The translations under genes were made by a program, and so were the position numbers. From Caulobacter sp. (GTDB lineage Bacteria > Pseudomonadota > Alphaproteobacteria > Caulobacterales > Caulobacteraceae): a stretch of DNA of 8,220 nucleotides. Numbering within the stretch: the first letter of the stretch is position 1; each line of letters begins with the position of its first letter. The stretch lies in the NCBI GenBank assembly GCA_014378155.1, contig JACMOF010000471.1, forward strand, positions 1 to 8,220. Reading direction: 5' to 3'. The notes beneath the pieces were generated by a model. It was not told the origin of the DNA. It searched no databases and was given only the letters and a program-made list of their open reading frames with translations. Positions 1 through 7,983 of the stretch are shown one piece after another.

Positions 1-1576
<1,576 letters not shown>

Positions 1577-1735
1577 GGGCCATGATCCTTTGTAGAACGC
1601 AGCGACCAGACTAATGCTGTCGCAGCGGATATTTCACGGCCGGGCTTTAGCATTCGTGCAGGACCTGCCCTCATAAATCTGCATTTCGGATCGTTTCGCG
1701 GTTCGACGATGGCCTAACGAGACCGGAAGACGACC
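1577..1735. promoter_or_regulatory. Shared divergent upstream region of glmS and glmM
   Basis: These 159 bp must hold the promoters of both genes unless one is read from further away. On the minus strand GCTAAAGC (1651-1644) matches 7 of 8 positions of the Caulobacter housekeeping -10 as I recall it (GCTANAWC). On the plus strand CATAAATC (1672-1679) matches 6 of 8. Neither has a good TTGAC-type -35 at the right distance, so both are tentative. A short perfect palindrome, GCAGG-A-CCTGC, sits at 1658-1668 between the two candidates. Ribosome binding sites are clear: AAGGAT at 1590-1585 for glmS and GGAAG at 1725-1729 for glmM. I see no sign of a glmS ribozyme, which is typical of Gram-positive bacteria. 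Confidence 0.35.
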
Positions 1736-3085
1736 ATGAGCAAGCGCGCCTATTTCGGCACCGACGGCATCCGCGGCCAGGCCAACCTGCACCCGATGAC
1801 CGCCGAGGTCGCGCTGCGCGTCGGCTTGGCTGCGGGAAAGCTGTTCCGCTCGCAGGACGACCGCCGCCACCTGGTGGTGATCGGCAAGGACACCCGGTTG
1901 TCGGGCTATATGATCGAGCCGGCCCTGGTCGCTGGTTTCGCCAGCGTCGGCATGGACGTGCGGCTGTTTGGCCCGCTGCCGACCCCGGCCGTGGCGATGA
2001 TGACCCGCTCGATGCGCGCCGACCTGGGCGTGATGATCTCCGCCAGCCACAACGACTTCGCCGACAACGGCATCAAGCTGTTTGGCCCCGACGGCTACAA
2101 GCTTTCGGACGCCCAGGAGCTGAAGATCGAGGCCCTGATGGACGAGGGCCTGCAGGAGGGCCTGGCGCCGCCGCGCGGCCTGGGCCGGGTGCAGCGCGTC
2201 GATGACGCCCAGGCCCGCTATATCGAGATCGTCAAGGCGACCTTCCCGCGCAACATGAGCTTGGCTGGCCTTCGCATCGTCATCGATTGCGCCCATGGCG
2301 CCGCCTACAAGGTGGCTCCCCAGGCCCTGTATGAGCTGGGCGCCGAGGTGTTCCCGCTCGGGGTCGCCCCCAACGGGACCAATATCAACGCTGAGTGCGG
2401 CTCGACCCATCCCGAGGCCATGGCCAAGCTGGTGCGGGAATATCGCGCCGACATCGGCATCGCCCTGGACGGCGACGCCGACCGCCTGGTGATCTGCGAC
2501 GAGAAGGGCGTGGTCGTCGATGGCGACCAGATCATGGCGATCATCGCCCTGGCCTATGCCAAGGCCGGCAAGCTGAAGGCCGGCGGCGTGGTGGCCACGG
2601 TGATGTCCAATCTTGGCCTTGGGCGGCTGATGGCCGACAACGGGCTGAAGCTGGAGCGCACCGGCGTCGGCGACCGCTATGTGATGGCCCGCATGCGCGA
2701 GGGCGGCTTCAACCTGGGCGGCGAGCAGTCGGGCCACGTGATCCTGTCGGACTTCTCGACCACGGGCGATGGCCTGATCGCCGCCCTGCAGGTGCTGGCG
2801 GTGATGATCCAGTCCGGCCGGCCGATGAGCGCCCTGGGTCGCCAGTTCGAACCGGTGCCGCAACTGCTGGAGAACGTCCGCTTCGCCGGGGGCAAGCCGC
2901 TGGAGGCCAAGACGGTGATGGAGGCCATCGCCGACGGCGAGAGCCAGTTGAACGGCTCGGGCCGCATCGTGGTGCGGCCCTCGGGCACCGAGCCCCTGAT
3001 CCGGATCATGGCTGAGGGCGACGATCCGGCCCTGGTCAAGAAGGTGGTCAAGTCGATCGTCTCGGCGGTGAAGGCGGTTTCCTAA
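1736..3085 (+). CDS. glmM: Phosphoglucosamine mutase
   Basis: GlmM interconverts glucosamine-6-phosphate and glucosamine-1-phosphate, the step after GlmS, and supplies GlmU in the UDP-GlcNAc pathway. The protein is complete at 449 residues, the usual length of the family. It begins with the typical YFGTDGIRG (6-14). The phosphoserine loop is ISASHN (101-106), with Ser104 as the expected phosphorylated residue. The metal-binding loop DGDADR spans 245-250 (D245, D247, D249). The sugar-binding loop GGEQSGH spans 328-334, and the C-terminal phosphate-binding motif RPSGTEP spans 414-420. All four alpha-D-phosphohexomutase signatures are intact and in order, and GlmM is preferred over other mutases because of these exact motif forms. 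The ATG has GGAAG 6 bp upstream. It is transcribed away from glmS and ends 3 bp before a large inverted repeat that may help end the transcript. Confidence 0.97.
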   Translation: MSKRAYFGTDGIRGQANLHPMTAEVALRVGLAAGKLFRSQDDRRHLVVIGKDTRLSGYMIEPALVAGFASVGMDVRLFGPLPTPAVAMMTRSMRADLGVMISASHNDFADNGIKLFGPDGYKLSDAQELKIEALMDEGLQEGLAPPRGLGRVQRVDDAQARYIEIVKATFPRNMSLAGLRIVIDCAHGAAYKVAPQALYELGAEVFPLGVAPNGTNINAECGSTHPEAMAKLVREYRADIGIALDGDADRLVICDEKGVVVDGDQIMAIIALAYAKAGKLKAGGVVATVMSNLGLGRLMADNGLKLERTGVGDRYVMARMREGGFNLGGEQSGHVILSDFSTTGDGLIAALQVLAVMIQSGRPMSALGRQFEPVPQLLENVRFAGGKPLEAKTVMEAIADGESQLNGSGRIVVRPSGTEPLIRIMAEGDDPALVKKVVKSIVSAVKAVS

Positions 3086-3087
3086 AT

Positions 3088-3212
3088 CCGCTCATCTCGG
3101 CGAATGCCGGGACCCAGATGGAAGACTCAGACTGGGTTCCTCAAGCGCTGAGCTCTCCCAATCAGCCTCGACGCCATACGATCTGGGTCCCGGCATCCGC
3201 CGGGATGAGCGG
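3088..3212. repeat. Intergenic inverted repeat with hairpin arms (REP/BIME-like), possible bidirectional terminator
   Basis: Two 32-nt arms, 3088-3119 and 3181-3212, are reverse complements with two mismatches, separated by a 61-nt loop. Each arm is itself a small hairpin: the right arm contains TCCCGGC-ATCC-GCCGGGA (3188-3205), and the left arm contains the same motif with one G-T change. The element fills the gap between the convergent glmM (stop at 3085) and the regulator gene (stop at 3220). Motifs of the form 'gtcccggc...gccgggatga' are familiar to me as dispersed intergenic repeats in Caulobacterales and related groups, but I cannot count copies here. It could stop transcription from both sides, although there is no T-run. 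No transposase gene lies within it. Confidence 0.75.
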
Positions 3213-3219
3213 TCGTTGT

Positions 3220-3519
3220 CTACTCCCCGCCAACCCCCTCCACCACCTCCCGCAGATACTCCACATGCCGGCGGAAGGCCTTGCGGCCGGCCGGGGTCAT
3301 GGCCACGCGGGTGCGGGGCTTCTTGCCAACGAAGTCCTTGGCGATCTCGACATAGCCGGCCTTTTCCAGGGTGGTCAGGTGGCTGCCCAGATTGCCGTCG
3401 GTGGCCTGGGTGATGGCCTTGAGGCGCGCGAACTCCAGCGGCTCGGCGCCTTGGGCGTGCAGGGCCGCCATGATCTTCAGCCGCAGCGGCTGATGGATCA
3501 GCTCGTCCAGCTCCGCCAC
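3220..3519 (-). CDS. Small winged-helix transcriptional regulator (PF13601/ArsR-MarR-like)
   Basis: This is a one-domain DNA-binding protein of about 99 residues. From the chosen start, residues 2-15 (AELDELIHQPLRLK) open the first helix; the recognition helix region follows in 'ATDGNLGSHLTTLEKAGYVE', and the wing lies in 'GKKPRTRVAMTPAGRKAF'. This pattern fits the winged-helix family PF13601, whose members are often coupled to a membrane protein gene, as here. No cysteine or metal site is visible, so a metal-sensing ArsR role is not supported. Three starts are possible: ATG 3540 (106 aa, no good SD), GTG 3525 (4-bp GTGA overlap with the upstream stop, SD only 2 bp away), and GTG 3519 (GGAGG at 3532-3528, 8 bp away). 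I chose GTG 3519 on SD spacing. It probably represses its own operon through the palindromes at 4106-4152; that is inference. Confidence 0.85.
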   Translation of the reverse strand: MAELDELIHQPLRLKIMAALHAQGAEPLEFARLKAITQATDGNLGSHLTTLEKAGYVEIAKDFVGKKPRTRVAMTPAGRKAFRRHVEYLREVVEGVGGE

Positions 3520-3521
3520 GC

Positions 3522-4076
3522 TCACGCCCTCCGCAGCCATAGGCCGCCCAGGATCAGCCCGCCGCCGCCGACCGCGGCCATCCAGAAGGCCAGCCATGGC
3601 TGGAAGAAGAAAAACCCGACCAGGGTGGCGACGAACACCCCCGCGCCGATCCACAGGAAGCGCGGCGCGAAGGCGATGCCGACACCGCCATAGACCAGGC
3701 CGGTCATCAGCCCCGGATAGACGATGGCGGGCTCTAAAGAGGTCGGCTGGAAGACCAGATAGGTGGCCGTCATGAACGCCATGATCGTCAGGGCGCCGGC
3801 CGCGATCTTCCAGCCCGACCCTGCCCGCGCGGCGTTCTTGCCGCGCCGCGACATCAGGATGGTCGCCAGGATGCCCAGCGCGTCCAGCGGCAGCCAGGTC
3901 ATGCCCCATTGCTCCGGCGGCAGCAGGCCCATGCCGGTATAGCCCAGGATCCAGACCACGCCCCAGACCATCAGGATCGGCCCGGCGATCTGGTAACCCT
4001 TCAATTCGCGGCTGCGGCCGGCGGTGCGTTCGATGTCGGTCAGGGCCGACGCCGCCTCGGTTCTCGAAATGCCCAT
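3522..4076 (-). CDS. Six-helix integral membrane protein of unknown function, operon partner of the winged-helix regulator
   Basis: I do not recognise a named family for this 184-residue protein. It has a polar N-terminal segment (about residues 1-28, rich in E, R and T), then six hydrophobic stretches at roughly 30-49, 59-76, 90-109, 117-137, 139-159 and 161-181, and ends with a positive LRRA tail. A basic loop, SRRGKNAARAG, lies between helices 2 and 3 (about 76-86), which suggests that loop is cytoplasmic. No catalytic motif or metal-binding set is evident. The start at ATG 4076 is supported by GGAGG (4086-4082) 5 bp upstream; the in-frame ATG at 4088 has no SD. Its stop (3522-3524) lies within a few bases of the regulator's start, so the two are probably translated together. 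Such pairs often have the regulator controlling the membrane protein; the signal cannot be read from the sequence. Confidence 0.8.
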   Translation of the reverse strand: MGISRTEAASALTDIERTAGRSRELKGYQIAGPILMVWGVVWILGYTGMGLLPPEQWGMTWLPLDALGILATILMSRRGKNAARAGSGWKIAAGALTIMAFMTATYLVFQPTSLEPAIVYPGLMTGLVYGGVGIAFAPRFLWIGAGVFVATLVGFFFFQPWLAFWMAAVGGGGLILGGLWLRRA

Positions 4077-4105
4077 TGGGGCCTCCATTGCTGAGCGTCC
4101 AGAGC

Positions 4106-4122
4106 GCTCTGTCAAACAGAGT
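4106..4122. promoter_or_regulatory. Probable operator 1 (perfect palindrome) upstream of the membrane protein/regulator operon
   Basis: CTCTGT-CAA-ACAGAG at 4107-4121 is a perfect 6-3-6 inverted repeat. Including flanks, 4106-4122 is identical at 16 of 17 positions to 4136-4152. The site ends 29 bp before the chosen ATG at 4076 and would lie around or just downstream of the transcription start if the -10 at 4135-4128 is used, a typical position for a repressor. A separate 10-bp palindrome, AGAGCGCTCT, overlaps it at 4101-4110. The protein that binds is not shown; the regulator at 3220-3519 is the natural candidate. Confidence 0.6.
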
Positions 4123-4127
4123 GACAT

Positions 4128-4135
4128 GATTTAGT
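4128..4135 (-). promoter_or_regulatory. Candidate -10 element of the membrane protein/regulator operon
   Basis: Read on the minus strand, 4135-4128 is ACTAAATC, matching 7 of 8 positions of the Caulobacter-type -10 GCTANAWC as I recall it. It lies between the two palindromes, so both would interfere with polymerase. No good TTGAC-type -35 is seen 16-18 bp upstream; the TTGACA inside the second palindrome (4146-4141) is only about 5 bp from this element and cannot serve as its -35. Tentative. Confidence 0.35.
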
Positions 4136-4152
4136 GCTCTGTCAATCAGAGT
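4136..4152. promoter_or_regulatory. Probable operator 2 (perfect palindrome), second copy
   Basis: CTCTG-TCAAT-CAGAG at 4137-4151 is a perfect 5-5-5 inverted repeat and a near copy of operator 1; one A-to-T change breaks the sixth pair. Its centre is 30 bp from that of operator 1, close to three helical turns, so two bound dimers would lie on the same face of the DNA. It would occupy the spacer just upstream of the candidate -10 at 4135-4128. Confidence 0.6.
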
Positions 4153-4213
4153 TCTCTAAAATTGTGGCGATGACGCTGCGATGGGTAGACCCAACACTGG
4201 GAGGGCTGCGAGT

Positions 4214-4315
4214 CACGGCCCACGGAGACCCCGATCGGCGCCCCTGTGATCGCGCACGCGCTGAAGTCGCGCCGTGCAATCGGGGACACGCCGCAAGGGC
4301 ATGTCCCCGGCCGTG
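4214..4315. other. Intergenic region rich in nested inverted repeats, possible structured RNA
   Basis: Several pairings are visible in this non-coding stretch: outer CACGGCC (4214-4220) with GGCCGTG (4309-4315); CCCCGAT (4229-4235) with ATCGGGG (4279-4285); an inner hairpin GCACGCGC (4254-4261) with GCG-c-CGTGC (4269-4277); and a strong hairpin at 4281-4309. The GGGG at 4282-4285 takes part in both the second pairing and the last hairpin, so these cannot form together. I see no protein-coding signal here. It may be the 3' end of the DUF6065-like transcript, a small RNA, or chance pairing in GC-rich DNA. Confidence 0.35.
4281..4309 (-). terminator. Strong hairpin downstream of the DUF6065-like gene, possible terminator
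   Basis: The arms 4281-4292 and 4298-4309 pair over 12 positions with a single C/A mismatch around a 5-nt loop; the outer eight pairs (CGGGGACA with TGTCCCCG) are perfect. It begins about 15 bp after the stop of the minus-strand gene at 4325, where a terminator is expected. The sequence that follows on the minus strand is not T-rich, so it is not a classic intrinsic terminator. Confidence 0.4.
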
Positions 4316-4324
4316 GTCACCCCA

Positions 4325-5068
4325 TCATCCCACCTTCGGCGCCTTCAACCGCCGCTTGTTGACGTGGCTCGCCGGGGCAGGGGCCTCGACCTCTTCCGGA
4401 TATTCCCCCTTGAAGTAGAACCGTTGCCAGGCCTCCTTCATCGCCTCGGGGTCGCGCTTGAAGATGCGGGTGTTGAACTCGCCGCGCTTGGCGGCCCAGG
4501 CGTCGTACTGGCCACGCAGGTCGGGGTTGGAGTTCATCGAGCGGATCACCGGCTGCACCTGCTCCAGGGGCTTGTCCTGGATCATCATGAAGAAGCAGAA
4601 TGGCTCGCCCTTTTCGAAGCGCACCGTGCCCGGGCGGGTGAAGATCCAGTTCATCGTGAAGGGGAAGGGCAGCCAGTCGGTCTCGACCAGCCCCGCCAGC
4701 GGTTGGACGCCATCCTTGATGTGATTGGGCGGGCCCATGGTCCAGATCGACCAGCCGGGCGGGGTGCGAAACAGATAGCCGGTGTGGAAGGTGATGGTGC
4801 CGCGCGAGAAGTGTGACTTGACGAAATCGTCAAATCCCGGATGCGGATGGTCGGCCTTGAAAGTGATGCAGTTCTGATGCGCCCCGCCGTCCCAGGTGGC
4901 GGAAAAGCCGACCGGGCAGAGGATTTCCCAGCCGGTGGTGTTGGCCATGGTCAGCGGCAGGCAGCGATAGGGATGGCGGTCGGCGAAATGGTCCATCCAG
5001 GCCCGCTGCGGCCGGCCCGGCACGATCTCGGGCGGGCGATTTTCGGTGGGGTAGCACTCCAGTTCCAT
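4325..5068 (-). CDS. DUF6065-like protein, function unknown
   Basis: This 247-residue soluble protein has no signal peptide or membrane segment. I recognise its pattern as the DUF6065 family: an N-terminal ELECYP, then 'YRCLPLTMANTTGWEILCPVGFSATWDGG' around 34-62, 'GTITFHTGYLFRTPPG' around 90-105, 'VETDWLPFPFTMNWIFTRPGTVRFEKGEPFCFFMMIQ' around 129-165, and a charged C-terminal tail ending in basic residues. The body is rich in aromatic residues (W, F) in short beta-like segments, suggesting a compact beta fold; no catalytic motif is known to me. The ATG at 5068 fits the conserved N-terminus; only a weak purine-rich stretch lies upstream, and the frame stays open further upstream without homology-like sequence. 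It stands alone, divergent from the NTPase gene 102 bp away. Family membership is fairly likely; function is unknown. Confidence 0.85.
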   Translation of the reverse strand: MELECYPTENRPPEIVPGRPQRAWMDHFADRHPYRCLPLTMANTTGWEILCPVGFSATWDGGAHQNCITFKADHPHPGFDDFVKSHFSRGTITFHTGYLFRTPPGWSIWTMGPPNHIKDGVQPLAGLVETDWLPFPFTMNWIFTRPGTVRFEKGEPFCFFMMIQDKPLEQVQPVIRSMNSNPDLRGQYDAWAAKRGEFNTRIFKRDPEAMKEAWQRFYFKGEYPEEVEAPAPASHVNKRRLKAPKVG

Positions 5069-5170
5069 GCCGCTCTCTTCTTCCTGCGTTCGCCATTCCC
5101 TATCCTGCTCTAGCGCCCGAAGGGCGAGCCCGTCCAGCGCACCGACCCGCACCGATCGAAAGGGGCCTTG

Positions 5171-5737
5171 ATGAAACCCATGCCCACGCGCCGCTTTGTC
5201 GTCACCGGAGGACCGGGGGCGGGCAAGACCAGCCTGATCGACGCCCTGGAGGCGCGGGGCCTTCCGTGCGTCTTCGAGAGCGGCCGGGCGATCATCCGGG
5301 GCCAGGTCGAGGCCGGCGGCACGGCCCTGCCGTGGGCGGACCGCGAGGCCTATGCCCGCTGGATGCTGGTCATGGACAGTCGTGCGCATGCCGTCGTAGA
5401 GCTGCTCAGCGGGCCTGTGTTCTTCGATCGCGGCGTGCCGGACATTGTCGGCTATCTGCGGCTGTGCGGCCTGCCGATCCCGGAGGACCTCGCCGCAGCG
5501 GCCTTGACGCTGCACTACGAGCCGCTGGTGTTCATCGCCCCGCCGTGGCCGGAGGTCTTCACCAACGACGCCGAGCGCCGCCAGGATTTCGCCGAGGCCG
5601 TGCGCACCCACGCCATGATGGCGCAGGTCTATACCGAGCTCGGCTACACCTTGGTGGATCTGCCGCAGACCCCAGTCGAGGACCGCGTCGCTTTCGTGCT
5701 GGAACAGGTCCTCGCCCGCCTTAGAACGTCCGGATGA
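5171..5737 (+). CDS. AAA family NTPase/kinase-like protein (AAA_28-like)
   Basis: This 188-residue P-loop protein has a Walker A motif GGPGAGKT at 13-20 directly after the first beta strand, and a second strand ending in FFDRG (84-88), the Walker-B-like Asp plus DRG motif seen in small-molecule kinases and in the AAA_28 family (PF13521, related to the NadR kinase domain). An ESGR motif (36-39) after strand 2 also fits that family. The substrate is unknown; phosphorylation of a small molecule is plausible but unproven. There is no extra domain, membrane segment or signal peptide. The start at ATG 5171 has AAGGGG 5 bp upstream; TTG 5168 directly before it would add one residue. Its stop overlaps the start of the ProXp-ala gene by 4 bp (ATGA), so the two are probably translated from one mRNA. 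A short CGCCC-GAA-GGGCG hairpin lies upstream at 5114-5126. Confidence 0.88.
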   Translation: MKPMPTRRFVVTGGPGAGKTSLIDALEARGLPCVFESGRAIIRGQVEAGGTALPWADREAYARWMLVMDSRAHAVVELLSGPVFFDRGVPDIVGYLRLCGLPIPEDLAAAALTLHYEPLVFIAPPWPEVFTNDAERRQDFAEAVRTHAMMAQVYTELGYTLVDLPQTPVEDRVAFVLEQVLARLRTSG

Positions 5738-6240
5738 AAACCCGCGCCGACCTCTTCGCCTTCCTCGACGCCCACGGCGTCGCCCATTCCACCCTGGATC
5801 ATCCGCCGGTGTTCCGGGTGGAGGAGGGGCTGGAGATCAAGGCGACCCTGCCCGGCGGGCACACCAAGAACCTGTTCCTGAAGGACGCGAAAGGTCAGCT
5901 ATGGCTGATCTCGGCTCTGGGCGAGACGGTGATCGACCTGAAGCGCCTGCACACGGTGATTGGCTCGGGCCGGCTGTCGTTCGGTTCTCCCGACCTGATG
6001 CTGGAGACCCTGGGGGTGACGCCGGGCTCGGTCACGGCGTTCGGCCTGATAAACGACACCGACCACCGCGTGCGCTTCGTGCTCGACGCGGGCTTGGCCA
6101 AGTCCGATCCGGTCAATTTCCATCCGTTGGCCAACGACGCGACCACGGCGATCTCTCAGGACGGCTTGCGACGGTTCCTGGCGGCGCTGGGCTTCACGCC
6201 GATGATCGTCGATTTCCCGGCCATGGCGGTGGTCGGATAA
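5734..6240 (+). CDS. proX: Trans-acting tRNA-editing protein ProXp-ala (PrdX/YbaK family Ala-tRNA(Pro) deacylase)
   Basis: This is a free-standing editing domain that hydrolyses alanine mischarged on tRNA-Pro, acting in the cytoplasm beside a prolyl-tRNA synthetase that lacks its own editing insertion. The 168 residues form a single YbaK/aa-tRNA-editing domain. Visible motifs are [10 protein letters not shown] (22-31), [11 protein letters not shown] (41-51), [11 protein letters not shown] (79-89), and [17 protein letters not shown] (125-141). K45, N46, R80 and H130 fall at the positions I recall for the studied Caulobacter crescentus ProXp-ala, which strongly supports this class over YbaK (Cys-tRNA-Pro). 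The start ATG overlaps the stop of the upstream NTPase by 4 bp and has no clear SD of its own, so translation is probably coupled. No terminator is obvious in the 117 bp before cnoX. The symbol proX is also used for an unrelated glycine-betaine transport protein; prdX is a synonym here. Confidence 0.93.
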   Translation: MKTRADLFAFLDAHGVAHSTLDHPPVFRVEEGLEIKATLPGGHTKNLFLKDAKGQLWLISALGETVIDLKRLHTVIGSGRLSFGSPDLMLETLGVTPGSVTAFGLINDTDHRVRFVLDAGLAKSDPVNFHPLANDATTAISQDGLRRFLAALGFTPMIVDFPAMAVVG

Positions 6241-6357
6241 CCGGCATCCCCCGATTGCGAACCCCGGCGCGAGAGACCATCTTGGCCCCCTAGACCGGCG
6301 CCCGCCCGATCCAATCGGCGCGCCATGCGTTGAAGACCCTGCGTGAAGAGAGACCCG

Positions 6358-7272
6358 ATGGCCCTGATTGGCGAAAAACCCGCTCCCATCCTTGCTGGCG
6401 GCGCGAGCAAGAGCGAGCACATCAAGGACGGCACGGACGCCAGCTTCCTGGCCGACGTCATCGAGGCCTCCAAGATCCAACCGGTGATCGTCGACTTCTG
6501 GGCGACCTGGTGCGGTCCGTGCCGCCAGCTGACCCCGGCCCTGGAAAAGGCGGTCAACGCAGCCGGAGGCGCGGTCAAGCTGGTCAAGATCGATGTCGAC
6601 AAGAACCCCGGCTATTCGGGCCAGTTGCGCGTGCAGTCGATCCCGACCGTCTACGCCTTTGTCGACGGCCAGCCGGTCGACGGCTTCCAGGGCGCCCAGC
6701 CCGAAAGCGAGATCAAGGCCTTCATCGACCGCATTTCCGGCCCGCCGGCCCAGAGCGACGCCGACGCCCTGCTGGCCATGGCCACGGAATCGATGGAGCT
6801 CGGCGACATCGGCGGCGCCGCCCAGGCCTTCGCACAGCTGCTGCAATTGGACCCGGCCAGCCTCAAGGCCATCGGCGGCCTGGCCCGCTGTTATCTGATC
6901 GGTGGCGACCTGGAGGGCGCGGCCGAAGTCGCCGCCACCGCCCCGGCCGACGCCAAGGACCCCGACCTCGAGATCGTCCGCGCCGCCTTGGTCCTGGCCC
7001 AGGACGCGCCGTCCGAGACCGCGCCGTTCGAGCAGCGCCTGGCGTCCGACGCCGACGACCACGAAGCCCGTTTCGAACTGGCCAAGGCCCTGGCCGGCGC
7101 CGGCCAGCTTCAAGCCTCTTCCGACCATCTTCTGACCATCATCGAACGCGACCGCACCTGGAACGACGAGGCGGCGCGCAAGCAACTGCTGACCGTGTTC
7201 GAGGCGGCCGGCTATACGTCGGAAGTGGCCAAGGCCGGCCGCAAGCGGCTGTCGGCCATTCTGTTCAGCTAG
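6358..7272 (+). CDS. cnoX: Chaperedoxin CnoX (thioredoxin domain plus TPR-like C-terminal region; YbbN family)
   Basis: CnoX proteins hold unfolded or oxidised clients and pass them to GroEL and DnaK. The 304-residue protein has a thioredoxin domain at about 25-130, with VDFWATWCGPC ending in Cys52 and Cys55 and the cis-Pro loop 'QSIPT' at 93-97 (Pro96). A helical C-terminal half follows (about 135-300) with TPR-like repeats such as 'AQAFAQLLQLDPASLKAIGGLARCYL', matching the TPR pair of YbbN. Unlike E. coli CnoX, whose motif lacks the first Cys, this one keeps both cysteines, so it should have thiol oxidoreductase activity, as reported for the Caulobacter protein. I chose ATG 6358 (MALIGEKPAP); a GTG at 6343 would add five residues, and neither has a strong SD. 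It is followed 9 bp later by the LON-domain gene and starts a likely three-gene operon. Confidence 0.93.
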   Translation: MALIGEKPAPILAGGASKSEHIKDGTDASFLADVIEASKIQPVIVDFWATWCGPCRQLTPALEKAVNAAGGAVKLVKIDVDKNPGYSGQLRVQSIPTVYAFVDGQPVDGFQGAQPESEIKAFIDRISGPPAQSDADALLAMATESMELGDIGGAAQAFAQLLQLDPASLKAIGGLARCYLIGGDLEGAAEVAATAPADAKDPDLEIVRAALVLAQDAPSETAPFEQRLASDADDHEARFELAKALAGAGQLQASSDHLLTIIERDRTWNDEAARKQLLTVFEAAGYTSEVAKAGRKRLSAILFS

Positions 7273-7281
7273 GAGAACCCG

Positions 7282-7947
7282 ATGCCGGGCGTCTATCGAA
7301 GGGCCGACGACCTGCCGCTGGTGATCCCGGTGTTTCCGCTGGACGGCTGCCTGCTGCTGCCCGGCGGCCAGTTGCCGCTCAACATCTTCGAGCCGCGTTA
7401 TCTCAACATGTTCGACGACGCCATGTCGGGTGAGCGGATCATCGGCATGGTCCAGACCCGGCCCGGCGGCGACGACGAGCGGCCCAGCCTCGCCTCCGTC
7501 GGCTGCGCGGGCCGGGTGACCAGCTTCGCCGAGGCCAGCGACGGGCGTTATCTGGTGACTCTGACCGGCGTCTGCCGCTTTCGGCTGGGCGCGGAGTTGC
7601 CCAGCCGCGCGCCCTACCGCCAGGCGCGCGCCGATTTCTCGACCTTCGAAGCCGACCTGCGCGAGGCCGCCGAAGGGGCCACCTCGGGCGGCGAGGCCGA
7701 AGCCCTGTTGGCGGCCCTGCGCCGTTATCTCGACCATCGTGGTCTCGACATCGACTGGACCAGCGCCGAGGCCGCGCCCTCCGACGCCTTGATCAACAGC
7801 CTGGCCATGGCCCTGCCGTTCGAGCCGGTCGAGAAACAGGCCCTGCTCGAGGCCCCCACCCTGACTGACCGCCGCGAGACCCTGGTGGCGTTGCTGGAGA
7901 TCGACGCGGCGCTGGGGGACGACGAGGAACCGGGGATGCTGCAGTAG
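7282..7947 (+). CDS. Stand-alone LON substrate-binding domain protein
   Basis: The 221-residue protein carries only the N-terminal substrate-binding domain of Lon protease (PF02190), with no AAA module or Ser-Lys protease domain. The opening 'LPLVIPVFPLDGCLLLPGGQLPLNIFEPRYLNMFDDAM' (11-48) is the hallmark of the family, followed by 'GCAGRVTSF' (around 74-82) and 'RYLVTLTGVCRFRL' (around 89-102), then a mostly helical C-terminal half ending in an acidic tail. It is cytosolic, with no signal peptide. Its biochemical role is not established; a part in handling unfolded proteins would fit its position directly after cnoX, but that is inference. AGGAGA at 7271-7276 overlaps the cnoX stop and sits 5 bp before the ATG, so translation of the two is likely coupled. 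Confidence 0.92.
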   Translation: MPGVYRRADDLPLVIPVFPLDGCLLLPGGQLPLNIFEPRYLNMFDDAMSGERIIGMVQTRPGGDDERPSLASVGCAGRVTSFAEASDGRYLVTLTGVCRFRLGAELPSRAPYRQARADFSTFEADLREAAEGATSGGEAEALLAALRRYLDHRGLDIDWTSAEAAPSDALINSLAMALPFEPVEKQALLEAPTLTDRRETLVALLEIDAALGDDEEPGMLQ

Positions 7948-7983
7948 TTTGCGCCGCTGCCAAAACCGCCTACAACGCCGCCC

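Noticed and set aside
1577..1735. glmS ribozyme or riboswitch upstream of glmS
   Set aside because: The region is only 159 bp, is shared with a divergent gene, and shows no ribozyme-like core; the ribozyme is typical of Gram-positive bacteria.
1634..2863. A 409-codon open frame on the minus strand opposite glmM
   Set aside because: Antisense shadow of a gene with all four mutase signatures; rich in H, Q, A and D with no recognisable domain.
4141..4146. TTGACA (minus strand) inside operator 2 as a -35 element
   Set aside because: The only good -10 lies about 5 bp away, and no -10-like sequence lies 16-18 bp downstream; the match is a by-product of the palindrome.
4134..4418. A possible small plus-strand gene starting inside operator 2
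   Set aside because: It has no SD, its composition is not protein-like (R, P and H runs), and it reads into the 3' end of the DUF6065-like gene.
6306..6318. CCGAT-CCA-ATCGG palindrome upstream of cnoX as an operator
   Set aside because: Only 5-bp arms in a single copy, expected by chance in GC-rich DNA; no supporting promoter element nearby.
5899..7737. A 612-codon open frame on the minus strand spanning proX, cnoX and the LON-domain gene
   Set aside because: It is antisense to three well-supported genes, has a biased composition and shows no domain motif; stop codons are rare by chance at this GC content.
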